Source: Phaseolus vulgaris
Lineage: Eukaryota; Streptophyta; Magnoliopsida; Fabales; Fabaceae
Assembly: GCF_000499845.2 (NCBI RefSeq)
Contig: NC_023751.2
Span: 34,532,309-34,596,308 of the forward strand
Length of the DNA: 64,000 nucleotides
Direction: 5' to 3'
Part shown: one piece after another, positions 25,470 through 36,579 of the stretch
Layout of the letters: every line of letters starts with the position of its first letter
Numbering within the stretch: the stretch's first letter is position 1
Notes under the pieces: generated by a model
The model's database searches: none
The model's input: the letters and a program-made list of their open reading frames with translations, nothing else
What the model was told of the DNA's origin: nothing
Position numbers and translations under genes: made by a program

Positions 25470-27720
25470 AGTACTAATTCCCACACCTCTCTTGAGCCAA
25501 ATACACAGAACAGAGACTGGTGCATGACAAAGTCGTAGCACTATACTGACTAAAGCACATAAAGGGCAAATCTACATTACAAGGGAAACACTTGAACAAT
25601 GTACCTGAAAGGATCAAAACAATAACAGAAAAATCAAACTTTATGTGCTATGATGTAGAAATATTCATGTGTGCAGTAAAAGACTTGGGTAGCAAGTCAT
25701 GATTCATACTCAAAAGCTCTCAATTTTTTTAAAATTCATCAAAGGCTAAGAGATCTGTAATACAGCACAGTAGAGATTGTCTGAATGACTCCACTCTTTG
25801 TCTATATTATAGTCCCAACTCAACTACATCAAAGTAAAAACTAAAAAGGAATAATGTGCTATTATATTCGGCATGTAAATTAGTTATTACATATTTAGCA
25901 AAAACAAGTGTACAAAAATCTCCAAATGCAGAGAAAAATAAAAACACCACCACAACCAGCATTCTTATAAAATCTACTTAAAATATACACTCTCAAAAAA
26001 CATCAAGGAAAAAAAGTTTCATGAACTGTATTGCTGTCCTTAGCATTTTACATAAAATGTCGTGAAACAAATGGATAAAGGCATCATATATACCTCTCCA
26101 TTTTCTCTATATAGGACCTTGTCTCCATTCTTATATCACAAAACTTATCAGCTCTTTGTACTGTATACCACCTCAATTTCAAAAACTTAATCTCCAGGAC
26201 AAAGAGTGAAAATCGCATTTTAATAAAATATTCATACCATTCCTACTACCATTAGACATCTTATTGGTATAATTTTCTAACCTTATCAGCTCTCTGTGTT
26301 GTATCACCTTAGGTAACATATTTATCTATACTAGTCTTAACTAACAACAACTAATACCATTAGACACCTTGATATAATGTAGATATTTTTGAAATGGCAG
26401 ATTATTGAATGAAGAAAAGTAGATAATATGTCTCCTTAGAAAAATGTGGAATTGACCACATGTAAGAAACCTTCCAATTCTACCTGAGTCAACAGTGTGC
26501 ACTACTGACAAGTTCATCTGAACTTCAAAGCAAGTCACATTGATTATAACCATGTATCAAATTTACATACAAAACATAAACATGTGATAAGCAAATCAAT
26601 TTATTTTACTTTACCAAGCCTGACCACCACATAGAGAAATGTAAATTAATAGACATAAATGTTCAATGTGACAACAAGATGAAATCTACATGATTATAAA
26701 TTATGATAAATGCAATGAAGATTTTTGTTAACAACACACTGTATGCAGACCAATTATTGTGACTTACTGTCTCAACATCAAAGACCAATTGCTACAGCTT
26801 ATATTCTCAACTTCAAACACCAATTACTATGATTAGTTACTTCAAACGCAATCTTGGACCCAAGAACTACAATCCCTCATCAATTACCATTTTCTCAAAT
26901 AAATAGGTAGTCAATATACAGACAAGACACTACTTTTTCTTTCAATTATAAATAATCAACAATTTCTAAGATTCATTTTAAAAGTAACCTGATGAAGACA
27001 ATTGAGTTTTTCTCCCAAAATTTGTCAGCTAGTGAAATAGATGCTCACCATTGTTTACAAATTCCCCTTCCTACTCTAACTCTGGTCTACTCCAACTCCA
27101 ACTCCAACATTAACTTCCTCAATTCAATGCCAGTATACAAGGAATGGCCACACAAAAAATAAAAACCATCCGCTGAACTCCAAGCATGCATTTTCTCATT
27201 TTAAATTTTAGCATACAAAATATTCAATTAAAAAGCCAAACAAACAAAATTAGCAAGATGTATCTATCAACAACATAAGTTGTGTTTCACAAGTTCCGGC
27301 TACTCCATGCATGCAGATACTTTTTCTCCTCTACTTCCTCGATATCAGTTCGTACGAAAGCTCAACAAAGAAAAAACACAGATAGGAACCAACAACAACG
27401 TGTAGAAACCCTAACGTTTGAATCAACGCAATAAACCAAAAATCAAAATCAAGAAACATCCTGTCAGCATGGAAAACCACTGTGAACTCCAAAATAAAAA
27501 CCCTAGAAGCTGAACAAAATAGGAATGAAACAACAGCAAACTCCAGAAAAAGAAAACAAAAAAATCGATACATCGAAATATAGCTTCGAACCTCGCAATG
27601 GTGCTTGTTATTGGTTATGCGAATAGAATAGAAGATTGGGAGAAAAATCGAGAAGCGTGTTAGAATTTGATATTGTTGTGAGCTTCAAATCGAAGTTCGT
27701 ACGAAGAAGCCATGGAGGAG
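25470..27720 (-). other. 5' UTR exons and leader intron of the unknown-function gene
   Basis: On the minus strand a 5' UTR exon at about 25604-25470 follows a TTTCAG acceptor, and an outer exon ends with a GCGAG|GTTCG donor at 27592/27591, giving a leader intron of about 2 kb. The start at 25469 is chosen because MATSTKFD matches the family N-terminus. The longer open frame upstream of it is UTR. The promoter should lie above about 27700. Confidence 0.5.
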
Positions 27721-30300
27721 GAGGAGGCACCGGTGTGTTTTGATCGGCAATGAATTGGACTAAGAAGGTTTTACTGTTTTGCCCATGGTTGTGTATTTTT
27801 GGAAACCTTAGAACCCGCGATTTAGCAGGGGTGTTTTCGTCACTCCATATTATATACGGTATGACTGGCATTGAATTACATGTGATTATGCTATCATCAA
27901 TAATGTACTACAAATACAGCAAATATAGTAATATAATATTATTATTATTAATAACAATAATAATTGTTCTTATTCTTATAATATTTTATTGTACAAAATT
28001 AATACATACGTAGATATTATGATGAAGAATAACAAATACAATACCCATGTGAATTTTTGTTCGTTCCAATTTATTGAAAACAGTTATATATATTATTTGG
28101 AGGGTAGATTCTATTAAAGTCAATCAACTAGATTCTTCAATAAAAATTAATTATTAACAAAAATAGTAGGTATACTAATTATTAAAAAAATAATATTATC
28201 TTTAATGTTTATCAAAGTCAGCACAATAATAACATTTTTTTATAAAAAATTTCAGATGAAACTTGATAGATCTCGACTAATAAAAATCATCATTAAAAAA
28301 TACTATTAAAAAAATAAAAAATTAAATCAAAATTTATATATTAACAAAATCAATATATAAGTATAACTTATATCTATTAATAAATAAATAAATAAATAAA
28401 TATCAACAAGCTTATAAACATATGATATCCTAATAATAACTAAAGAAATAGTCCTAAAATTTACAATAAATAAAATAATGTGAGCTACGTATAAAGTTTT
28501 TTTTTTAACAAAATAGTGATATTTTATATTTTGTATTTTATAACACAAGTATGATGTTGTACTTGTCATTTTATTATAACAATGAAAAGTCAAAGGACTC
28601 TTTATCTACAACATGTATATCCTTAAGGTCCTATTCCAACACTTCATTTTTTAATATTTTTTTACAGACTTAATAATAAATACGTTCATTTTACAATTCA
28701 TCCTAATTTAATGCTTTGCTAGTTATTAAATACGTGATAAATAAATCATTTGAACTTTAGAAAATACATATTTAAAATACTTAAAGTTTATGAAAAATTA
28801 TTTGTTTATTTTAAAGTAGTACAAGCACTTTATATAAATTGTCTTATCTTCCACATCAATATTTGTGTCCAAGGGAATAATAAAATATAGTGTTATGTTA
28901 GATGACATTTATCTAGTTTTCATTCTTCCTTGTTGGTCTTTTCTTGCACTTTTTGACACTTGCAATCATTCTTCTAGACGATTCATTTCCAAGAGTCTAG
29001 GACACATCTTTGCCCATGCCATGTTAAGTAAACGTCTATCTAACATTGTGTTATTGACTTGGACAATTAATTACAAAATATCCAACAAACTTTATTTTTC
29101 TCTTTATTTTATTTTTTTAAGCATTTAGTGGTACTTAAAATAGCCATATAATTTTTATTTTGTATTTTTTTCAAGTGCAACTGATTAAGTAGTAATAAAA
29201 CCTAGAAAAAAAAGTAACATGGTCTAATTCAATTATTCAACTAAAAACAAATTAACAATATAGTGATGTGCATATTGTTAAAGAGTAAAGTAATTTCAAA
29301 AAATTATAATAATGATAGGAAAAGTAGTTAGTAATTTAAATATTCTTAGATACCTTTCCCAAATTTAATATAATTAAGTATGATTTAAATTCAATTGTAT
29401 TAAAAATCCACATTTCACTTGATATAATATCATTGACAATATTTATGATTATATAAATCTATATATACATTTACAAAATTTATAGTTTAATTACATCTTA
29501 TTTGAGAAAATTAATCAATTGGTATAGTATAAAATGGATTAATAAGTGTCATGGTTGTTGAAATATTGAAGATGATAGTAATTGGTCTCACGATAGAGAT
29601 GTGAGTCATTTCATCTAATAATGTTATCAAAGATGACATTTGTTCTGGAAGGTCATTGTATTGTTATGTGTATCTACATTCCACTACACCCAAAAAATTG
29701 TAGCATTTACTACTATAGAAAATGACTCAACATACGGATTAAAAATTTCTTTATTTAAATATTATATATTATATAAATAATAGTTATGAAATATACTTTT
29801 AATGTCACACCATTAACATGTTTTGTTATCAAATATTTATATATTTTTAAAAATAATTAATCTAATGAAAAATAATTAATTTGATTAAGACATTACAAAT
29901 AAAATTTCACTTATTCATTACACAAAATAATTCTATAAAACAAATCATTGAAACTAAACCTATAATGGCATGTGGTTAAGAGTGTAAGTTAACCTTTCCC
30001 ATTTTATCTTACCTTGCATGTGGAGTTGACTTGGACTCTTTTTGCTCACTTGAACAAATTTTAAAATATACAAAACAATTCAATAAAATCATTGTCAAAT
30101 TTTTATATGTCAAATTTAAGTATCTCACACAAATGAAATTTAGCGTGAGTATAACTATCTAAAAAAAATAAAAATTAATAATTTATTATTCACTACAATT
30201 AAATAAAGAAATATATTATAAAAATAAAATGTATTAAAATAGAATATAAAAAAATTAAATTGATGTTTATGAACAAATAATATTAATAAAATAATCAATA
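27721..30300. other. AT-rich intergenic DNA
   Basis: No coding region supported. Contains an (AAAT)n tract near 28378-28402 and many short A/T runs. A CACTACACCC string near 29694 resembles a transposon end but has no partner that I can find. Confidence 0.55.
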
Positions 30301-30301
30301 C

Positions 30302-30618
30302 AAACATTTAGGCATATTCATTTTCTAAATAATTTCAGACAAAAAAATATATTAAAAAAATTAGTTATACAACATGAGAAATTATCTCGCAAAAATGTCA
30401 CATATTTATGTGTGTTGTACATATGACGTTCATACGATATATATTACACTTTGATTGAACACAACTATCTAAATGAATAAAAATATTTATAAGTATATTC
30501 ATTTTTTAAATAATTTTAGACAAAAAAATATTTAAAAAAATAGTTATAGAGGGATTATCTCACAAAAAGTCAAATTTTATGTATGTTGTACATCCATATA
30601 GAATATATATTGAACACG
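30302..30618. repeat. Imperfect tandem duplication of about 180 bp
   Basis: Two diverged copies (about 30302-30460 and 30482-30618) share TATTCATTTT(C/T)TAAATAATTT, AGACAAAAAAATAT, a stretch around ATTATCTC(G/A)CAAAAA, GTTGTACAT and TTGAACAC. No coding content. Confidence 0.55.
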
Positions 30619-31750
30619 CCTAGCATACGGACAAGACTTCATGTCTAATAACCAAGTCAAACCATTGTTTAATAACTTAGGTTAGATTAATATCGATAGT
30701 TGTGAAAGTCCAACCTCGTTCTATAATTAGTGTGACTACACCAAGCCAAGGACGCATTTAATAGCATTAACTACCATAAATCTTTAAGTACCAAATCCTA
30801 ACTTGAACATCTAAAGACCTTTTACTGATACCCCCTTTGACTGAGGCCGAAGTTCGATCTTGAAGACCGGGACCTAGGAGAAACCGAAGACTGAAGACCA
30901 AGTTCACAAAGGAAACACTTATCGAAGAATAATTGTACCATAAGTGACGAGACTTTCTTGACCCTGACAAGAACAATTGTTGTTCACCGTGAGACTGAGG
31001 GAAATTGAAGAGAGTTTATGGTGACGACAAGGAACACAATTAGCGAACAAAGAACAATAATAGAAAACGACCATGTAGCCTTATTGTTAGTCCTTCAAAC
31101 CGAGATGAGAAACAAGGAGGAGATTCAAACTTTGAGGCAAGAAAACGAATAAATGAGAAAAAAATTAGCATAAGGGTCCCAAGCCCACTACGAGAATGAG
31201 TTTAATCATGACGCTCCACCCAAGGTAACCGTGGTAGTTTTCCCATCCACTGTGACTTGATCTCTAAAGGCAACCAACCAAAAAGTCGAATATGCCAGCT
31301 CATACCTCGATAACAGCGGGAGGAGCCCGCGGACACCCCTTCATTGACAGAATAATGGAAGCCTAGTTGTCCTCGATATAGAAAGGACTAAACATGGACC
31401 GATATGATAAGATGACTGACCCAGACGAACACATTGATGTTTATACAACACATATGAGCTTTTACATCTCAAACAATGTCGTTATGTGTCGAGCCTTCCC
31501 TGCATCCTTAAAAGATGAGGCATTGAGTTGGTTCACCTCGCTACCAACCCACATTGAATGTTTTGACACACTAACGGCCAAGTTCGTGACACAGTTCGCA
31601 ACTAGTCGGGCACATCATCTAATATCAATTTTTTAGGAGAAAAGCGAGTCACTCTAAGTATCTCATGGAAAGGTTTGGGAATGTGGCTCTTAACATTCGC
31701 AACTTAAGCACAAAGGTAGCCCTACATCACTTGGTCACGACATTAAGGTC

Positions 31751-32086
31751 TATTGGAGATCCCACATCGACTAGAGATTAGAGCCTTTCATTGTATATAA
31801 GTGGGTGCAAACCTTAATCTTATGAGTCGGTTTTATGAGGTTGAGTTAGGCTTAAAGTCCACTTCGTAACATGGTATCAGAGCCATTTTCGAGCCTATCC
31901 TAGCGAGTATTTGTTGGGCCTATCGTGCCACCCGCTATCGGTCTTGGCATGAGGGGGGTGTGTTGGAGATCCCACATCGACTAGAGATTAGAGTCTTTCA
32001 TTGTATATAAGTGGGTGCAAACCTCAACCCTATGAGCCGGTTTTATGGGGTTGAGTTAGGCTTAAAGTCCACTCACTTTCGTAACA
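31751..32086 (+). mobile_element. Complete miniature LTR retrotransposon (TRIM family A) nested in gypsy gag
   Basis: LTRs are at 31751-31871 and 31961-32086 (TG...CA in the right LTR; the left starts TA by point mutation). A primer-binding site TGGTATCAGAGC lies directly after the left LTR (31872-31883), and a polypurine tract GAGGGGGGTG directly before the right LTR. The 5-bp target duplication AGGTC is perfect (31746-31750 and 32087-32091). The whole element is 336 bp and non-coding. It interrupts the gag reading frame of the surrounding gypsy relic. Confidence 0.93.
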
Positions 32087-32279
32087 AGGTCGAGACCATT
32101 CGCCGACAACCTATGAACAACATATGACAAAGAGTCACAAATTCATGCAACTTAAAGAGCTACATGAGTCCATAAGCAAAGCGAGGGTCGAGATGACCAC
32201 TACAAAAAATGAGGTTGACAAATATGGCAAGCAACAAGCTACCTCAAGGACCAAGGACCTTAAGCTTCTCACAGTACAC

Positions 32280-33000
32280 GCCTCTTAACGCAGATCAAGC
32301 CCCATGTCGATACCATCACAACTATGATCATTCAACCAAAGAATGTCATACACTTAAAGATAAAATTGAGAAACTTATACAAGTTAAACACTTTAAAAAA
32401 ATTGTGAAAGAAGCTGATATAGGTCAAGGCGGACACAACTATCATCGTGGTGATGATATGTTATGGTGCTAACACAACTATTGTCATGATGATAATAAGG
32501 TCAAGACGGACACAACACTCGCTTAAGAGATTATCTCCTAGAAAAATGAAATGTTTATGAGTACAAATGAGAAACTTAAATATTCAAGATGTCGAATACT
32601 CTTCTAGTACATACTTCATGTCAATCTATACTGGACTCTTACCTACACCTAGAAAAATGTCGACCTCTCTCATGTCGATACCATCACAATTATGACCATT
32701 CAACCGAAGAATGTCAGACATTTAAAGATAAAATTGAAAAGCCTATACAAGCTAAACACTTCAAAAAATTTGTGAAAAAAGTCGATACAAGTCAAGACGG
32801 GACACAACTATCGTTGTGGTGATTATATGTTAAGGCACAAACACAATTACTATCATGACGATGACAAGTCAAGACAAACACAACATTGGTTTAAGGGATT
32901 ATCTCCAAAAAAAAAAGTGAAATGTTTATGTGTGTAAATGAAAACTTAAATATTCAAGATACGGAATACATACTCTTCCAGTGCACACTTCATGTGAACC
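32280..33000 (+). repeat. Tandem duplication of the gypsy gag 3' region (about 0.38 kb unit)
   Basis: Copies near 32300-32620 and 32670-33000 share the CRYHHNYDHST(K/E)EC coding block, GACACAACTATC, GATTATCTCC, AAATGTTTATG and AACTTAAATATTCAAGAT in the same order. Both copies are broken by stops. Confidence 0.7.
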
Positions 33001-33546
33001 CATATCACAAATCTTACATTTTAGTCCCTACAAGTGGTAAGTTAGAAATTAGAATCACATTTCTGAATTGAGGACAAATAAGAGCCATGTTTTATATTTT
33101 GGATGAATTGAAGAGTATTATTTAAATAAGAGCCATGTTAATAGTAATAGATTTTGTGAGTGATTAAGATGATGGAATCTAAGATGAATGAATGAAGAGG
33201 AAGAAAAGTCCCTGGTTTCCTTTCTGAACTCCTTCCGTTGCTTAATAGGCTTCTTTCGTGGCAACCCAAATCTAGGAAAAATCAAAACTTCTCTGCTGCT
33301 TCTGTTCAATTACGACTCCACCTTTCCCTCTCTCCAACGTTTTTTCAGACCAACAAAAATCCAAAACACCTTCTTTTTCTCCATAAAGAAACCCCCAAAC
33401 CAACACAACCGCGTAAAAGGCCACGCTTCCCAAAACGCATATTATCATTGTTTTATGCTCCCAAATCCAAAAGCTTCAGGTCAGAGTCACCGTCAAAGCA
33501 CCCCACACCATCGCGTTCACACTTCACCACACGCTTTCTCCGCCCC

Positions 33547-33554
33547 TATAAATA
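33547..33554 (+). promoter_or_regulatory. TATA box of the Harbinger-derived gene
   Basis: TATAAATA lies in the context CCCCTATAAATACACCC, 85-92 bp before the ATG at 33639. This would put transcription start near 33580 with a 5' UTR of about 60 nt. It is the clearest core promoter in the window. Confidence 0.6.
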
Positions 33555-33638
33555 CACCCACCAAAACGCAGAAGCTCTCAAGCGTTCACACTTCTCAAAA
33601 AGCCGCACAACAACCAAATCCAAACACACCCTATCATC

Positions 33639-35183
33639 ATGGGAATCAGCCCCGTTCCGTTTTTCGCTCAAGAAGACTACTCACACTTCTACAACCTCTT
33701 TGCAGACACAGACAACAACAGCACCAAGAGAAAGCGTAACAGTAAAGAAGACGAAGGAGGAGGTGCAGAACAAAATGGGCACCATGATAATAACAGTGAA
33801 AGTGCTATCTTGAAGGACTTACTTGCTTCGCTCATTCTCTTGGAAGAGGAAGAAGCTCGAGAAGAACAGAGTAGAATGGTTGAGTCCCAACAGCAACGCG
33901 CCATGTTCAACGCCAGCTTCCAGAACCAGGCCCGGGCTATGGAATCCTACAAGGCCCAATCCCAAGCCCATTACGCCGAATCGGAAGAGCTCCAGAACAA
34001 AATAACCAAGAAAGCCCGTCGCGCGGTTGCTGCAGCTGCTAGTTCTGTTATTCTAGAAGAGACCGGTTCGGTTCAGGTTCAGGATCCGATTCAAACCGGT
34101 TTAGGGTCCGGTTCGACGGTTCAGCGGAGGATGTGGGTGAGGAACCGGTCGAAGGACTGGTGGGAGCAGATCAGCCGGGAGGACTTCCCGGAGGAGGAGT
34201 TCCGGCAGTGGTTCCGGATGAGCAGAGGCACGTTCGACATGATCTGCGAGGAGCTCGACGCGGCGGTGACGAAGAAAAACACGATGTTGCGCGAGGCGAT
34301 TCCGGTGCGCCAGCGCGTGGCCGTCTGCATCTGGCGCCTGGCCACCGGCGACCCGCTCCGGCTGGTGTCGAAGCGGTTCGGGTTGGGGATCTCCACGTGT
34401 CACAAACTCGTGCTGGAAGTGTGCTACGCGATACGCGCCGTTTTGATGCCGAAGTTTCTGCAGTGGCCGGGCGAGGAAAAGATGAAGCGCGTGAAGGAAG
34501 AGTTCGAGGGCGTTTCGGGAATACAGAACGTGGGAGGCGCAATGTACACCACGCACGTGCCGATCATCGCTCCTAAAATAAGCGTGTCGGCGTATTTTAA
34601 CAAGCGGCACACGGAGCGGAACCATAAAACCAGTTACTCTGTAACGGTTCAGGGCGTGGTTGATTCCAAAGGCGTTTTCACCGACGTGTGCATTGGGTGG
34701 CCAGGTTCCATGCCCGATGATCAGGTTCTGGAGAAAAGCGCGTTGTTTCAGAGAGCTAACAGTGGCAATTTAAGGGACGTTTGGATCGTCGGAAACTCAG
34801 GGCACCCTCTGATGGATTGGGTGTTGGTGCCGTACACGCACCCTAATCTGACATGGACGCAGCACGCGTTCAATGAGAAGATTGAGGAGATTCAGGGCAC
34901 TGCCAAACAGGCCTTTGCGAAGCTAAAAGCGCGGTGGGGGTGTTTGCAGAAGAGGACTGAGGTGAAGCTTCAGGACTTGCCGGTGGTGCTAGGCGCGTGC
35001 TGTGTTCTGCATAACATTTGTGAGATGAGGAATGAAGAAATAGATGGTGAGTGGGGGTTTCAGCTTTTTGACGACGAGATGGTGGCGGAGAACTGCATTC
35101 GCTCTGCTTCTTCCATGCAGGCCAGAGACCACATTGCCCACCATTTGCTGCACCATGCCCACTCTGCCACTACCTTCTTGTAA
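33639..35183 (+). CDS. Harbinger-derived (DDE_4/HARBI1-ALP1 type) domesticated nuclease-like protein
   Basis: An intronless 514-codon gene. The start at MGISPVPFFAQEDYSHFYNL follows the TATA box. The N-terminal ~160 residues are acidic and Gln/Glu-rich, with a probable coiled coil (EEEEAREEQSRMVESQQQ). A Harbinger transposase core follows, with W-x2-ISREDFPEEEFRQWFRM, a helix-turn-helix-like segment (LRLVSKRFGLGISTCHKLV) and GWPGSMPDDQVLEKS. The family catalytic acids are replaced: Tyr303 where DGTH has Asp, Asn386 where GDSGY has Asp, and Lys in AKQAFAKLK where the Glu belongs. I therefore infer no nuclease activity. The close Arabidopsis relatives I recall (At4g29780, At5g12010) show similar changes, so this is a conserved domesticated gene, not a new transposon. 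Its GC content is far higher than its surroundings. Role unknown, perhaps regulatory like ALP1. Confidence 0.9.
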   Translation: MGISPVPFFAQEDYSHFYNLFADTDNNSTKRKRNSKEDEGGGAEQNGHHDNNSESAILKDLLASLILLEEEEAREEQSRMVESQQQRAMFNASFQNQARAMESYKAQSQAHYAESEELQNKITKKARRAVAAAASSVILEETGSVQVQDPIQTGLGSGSTVQRRMWVRNRSKDWWEQISREDFPEEEFRQWFRMSRGTFDMICEELDAAVTKKNTMLREAIPVRQRVAVCIWRLATGDPLRLVSKRFGLGISTCHKLVLEVCYAIRAVLMPKFLQWPGEEKMKRVKEEFEGVSGIQNVGGAMYTTHVPIIAPKISVSAYFNKRHTERNHKTSYSVTVQGVVDSKGVFTDVCIGWPGSMPDDQVLEKSALFQRANSGNLRDVWIVGNSGHPLMDWVLVPYTHPNLTWTQHAFNEKIEEIQGTAKQAFAKLKARWGCLQKRTEVKLQDLPVVLGACCVLHNICEMRNEEIDGEWGFQLFDDEMVAENCIRSASSMQARDHIAHHLLHHAHSATTFL

Positions 35184-35189
35184 CTCCAC

Positions 35190-35217
35190 CTTCTTCTTCT
35201 TCTTCTTCTTCTTCTTC
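35190..35217 (+). repeat. (CTT)n microsatellite in the 3' UTR of the Harbinger-derived gene
   Basis: An uninterrupted run of about nine TTC/CTT units begins a few bases after the stop codon at 35183. Likely length-polymorphic. Confidence 0.8.
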
Positions 35218-35562
35218 CTTATTCTTTTTGACTATGTTGCTGTAGTCACATCAATTAACAAGAGAAGCATATTAATTTCATTCATTAAATTCTTGAATAT
35301 GTAGATTGTATAGACAATTTTTGTCTCATCAAAATATAACTAACATATTGTTCTGGAATTCTAATGGATTTGTTCTACCATCTTCTCCATGTTGTCTCTG
35401 ATTTCCATTATACATATTACGTGTTGTTTGTGCTGTGTCCCACAGTGTCTGACCCCAAAAAGATTCGATTTCTGCTTTTGACTTTGGAGTCTTGTTGGGA
35501 GTTCGGATGCTGTGACCATCAGCACTCATTACTCCTTATTCATTACATGAGTGTAAAAATAA

Positions 35563-35757
35563 TGTGATAAAATAGGAGTTGTTAAGAATGAGATATCTCT
35601 AAACGTTGAAAACTGTCACATTGAAGAATTAATTAGCTTCTTGCAGCCTTTGACTGATAGAGAATGGTCTGAACATGTGGATTTGTCTCCGGCTATCTCA
35701 ATTGGTCCTACAAAGTATGGCAATATAGGTTCTAGAAATGGTGGAAAGTTGTTGTAA
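35563..35757 (+). other. Unexplained 64-codon open frame without ATG (possible decayed exon)
   Basis: The frame between stops contains a protein-like sequence (CHIEELISFLQPLTDREWSE ... DLSPAISIG) of ordinary composition, unlike random frames in this AT-rich DNA. There is no ATG and no clear splice partner. I do not recognise the family. It could be a relic exon of a lost gene or of a transposon. Confidence 0.3.
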
Positions 35758-35970
35758 AGTGATAGCAACTTGTGTTTATTAAAATAGGTTTATTTTTCAG
35801 TTTAAGAATAATGGTTACTACAAATATCCTTAACTCAAGAGAAGAAGACAAGTTGAGTGCTAAATAAAAAACTCAAATATATATAAAAAATAAAATTGTT
35901 TTGGAGCATCTTTGCATTTGGACCCTGGGGTTCTGGTCTTGGACCCATAATAATAAGATACAATAGAGGC

Positions 35971-36049
35971 TAATTCTCCTGCATCAGATCTAAATTTAAT
36001 TCTCCCTGCATCAGATCTAAATTTAATTCTCCCTGCATCAGATCTAGAT
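35971..36049. repeat. 27-bp tandem repeat, about 2.9 copies
   Basis: TAATTCTCC(C)TGCATCAGATC followed by TAAATT is repeated three times head to tail. The first copy lacks one C and the last diverges at its end. Confidence 0.85.
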
Positions 36050-36579
36050 CAATCTACCTACCTAGAAAATGTTTATTTCAACTTTAATTATTTTGGATTT
36101 TATATCAACACAAATAAGAGAGTTACAAATTTAGAATTGGGATGTGTCTTGTAGAATATTACCATTTCCAGAATATGACCATCAACAACACATAAATACC
36201 TTACAGATGCAATTTGAAAGTTTTTTTTCATTTCGGATAAAAAATTCAAAAAAGATGACAAGGAGAATTTAGGATTTAGGTTGCATATCACAATTGATCT
36301 GCAGATACAATATAGAGGGGTTAATAAAGTTTTTAGCTAAGAAGGTACCAAAATGGTGTCCCAACTTTTTTGAATATATGCTTGTATGATTTTATACTTT
36401 CATATTTTGATTAGGGCAGTTGTAGTTACCAAAATTGAAGATATAATGTCCCTTTTCAGAATCATATATTTGTATGATAGTAAACTTGCATATTGGGACA
36501 ATGTGCATGAAACATTTGTCTGCTTCAATATTTGTTTTTAACAATCATTTCTTTGAATTCGGTCAATGAATCTTTCCAG

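Larger units (their letters stand above)
30620..33010 (+). mobile_element. Decayed Ty3/gypsy retrotransposon fragment (LTR-side leader and gag)
   Basis: A gag core is readable at 31394-31636: RYDKMTDPDEHIDVY, CRAFPASLKDEALSWF, FVTQFATSRAHHL. It continues in other frames with ESL/MERFG-like sequence up to an inserted miniature element at 31751. Beyond the insertion, the gag C-terminal histidine/cysteine region CRYHHNYDHSTKECHTLKDK appears at 32305 and again in a second copy near 32670. Multiple stops and frameshifts make it a dead relic. No pol is seen downstream, so the element is truncated. The leader around 30620-31080 resembles LTR/untranslated sequence, but its boundary is uncertain. Confidence 0.75.

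Noticed and set aside
28327..29128. Two open frames of about 88 codons in the AT-rich intergenic region
   Set aside because: Hydrophobic AT-driven composition, no family resemblance and no promoter or splice context.
29694..29740. CACTACACCCAAAAAATTG as a transposon terminus
   Set aside because: No matching inverted end or target duplication was found nearby, so no element can be defined.
33188..33813. Two long overlapping open frames just upstream of and overlapping the start of the Harbinger-derived gene
   Set aside because: They lie in the promoter/5' UTR, run across the TATA box, have low-complexity composition and do not resemble a protein family. The 514-codon frame is clearly the real one.
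34101..34625. Long Arg/Pro-rich reverse-strand frames inside the Harbinger-derived gene
   Set aside because: These are shadows created by the high GC of the true coding strand.
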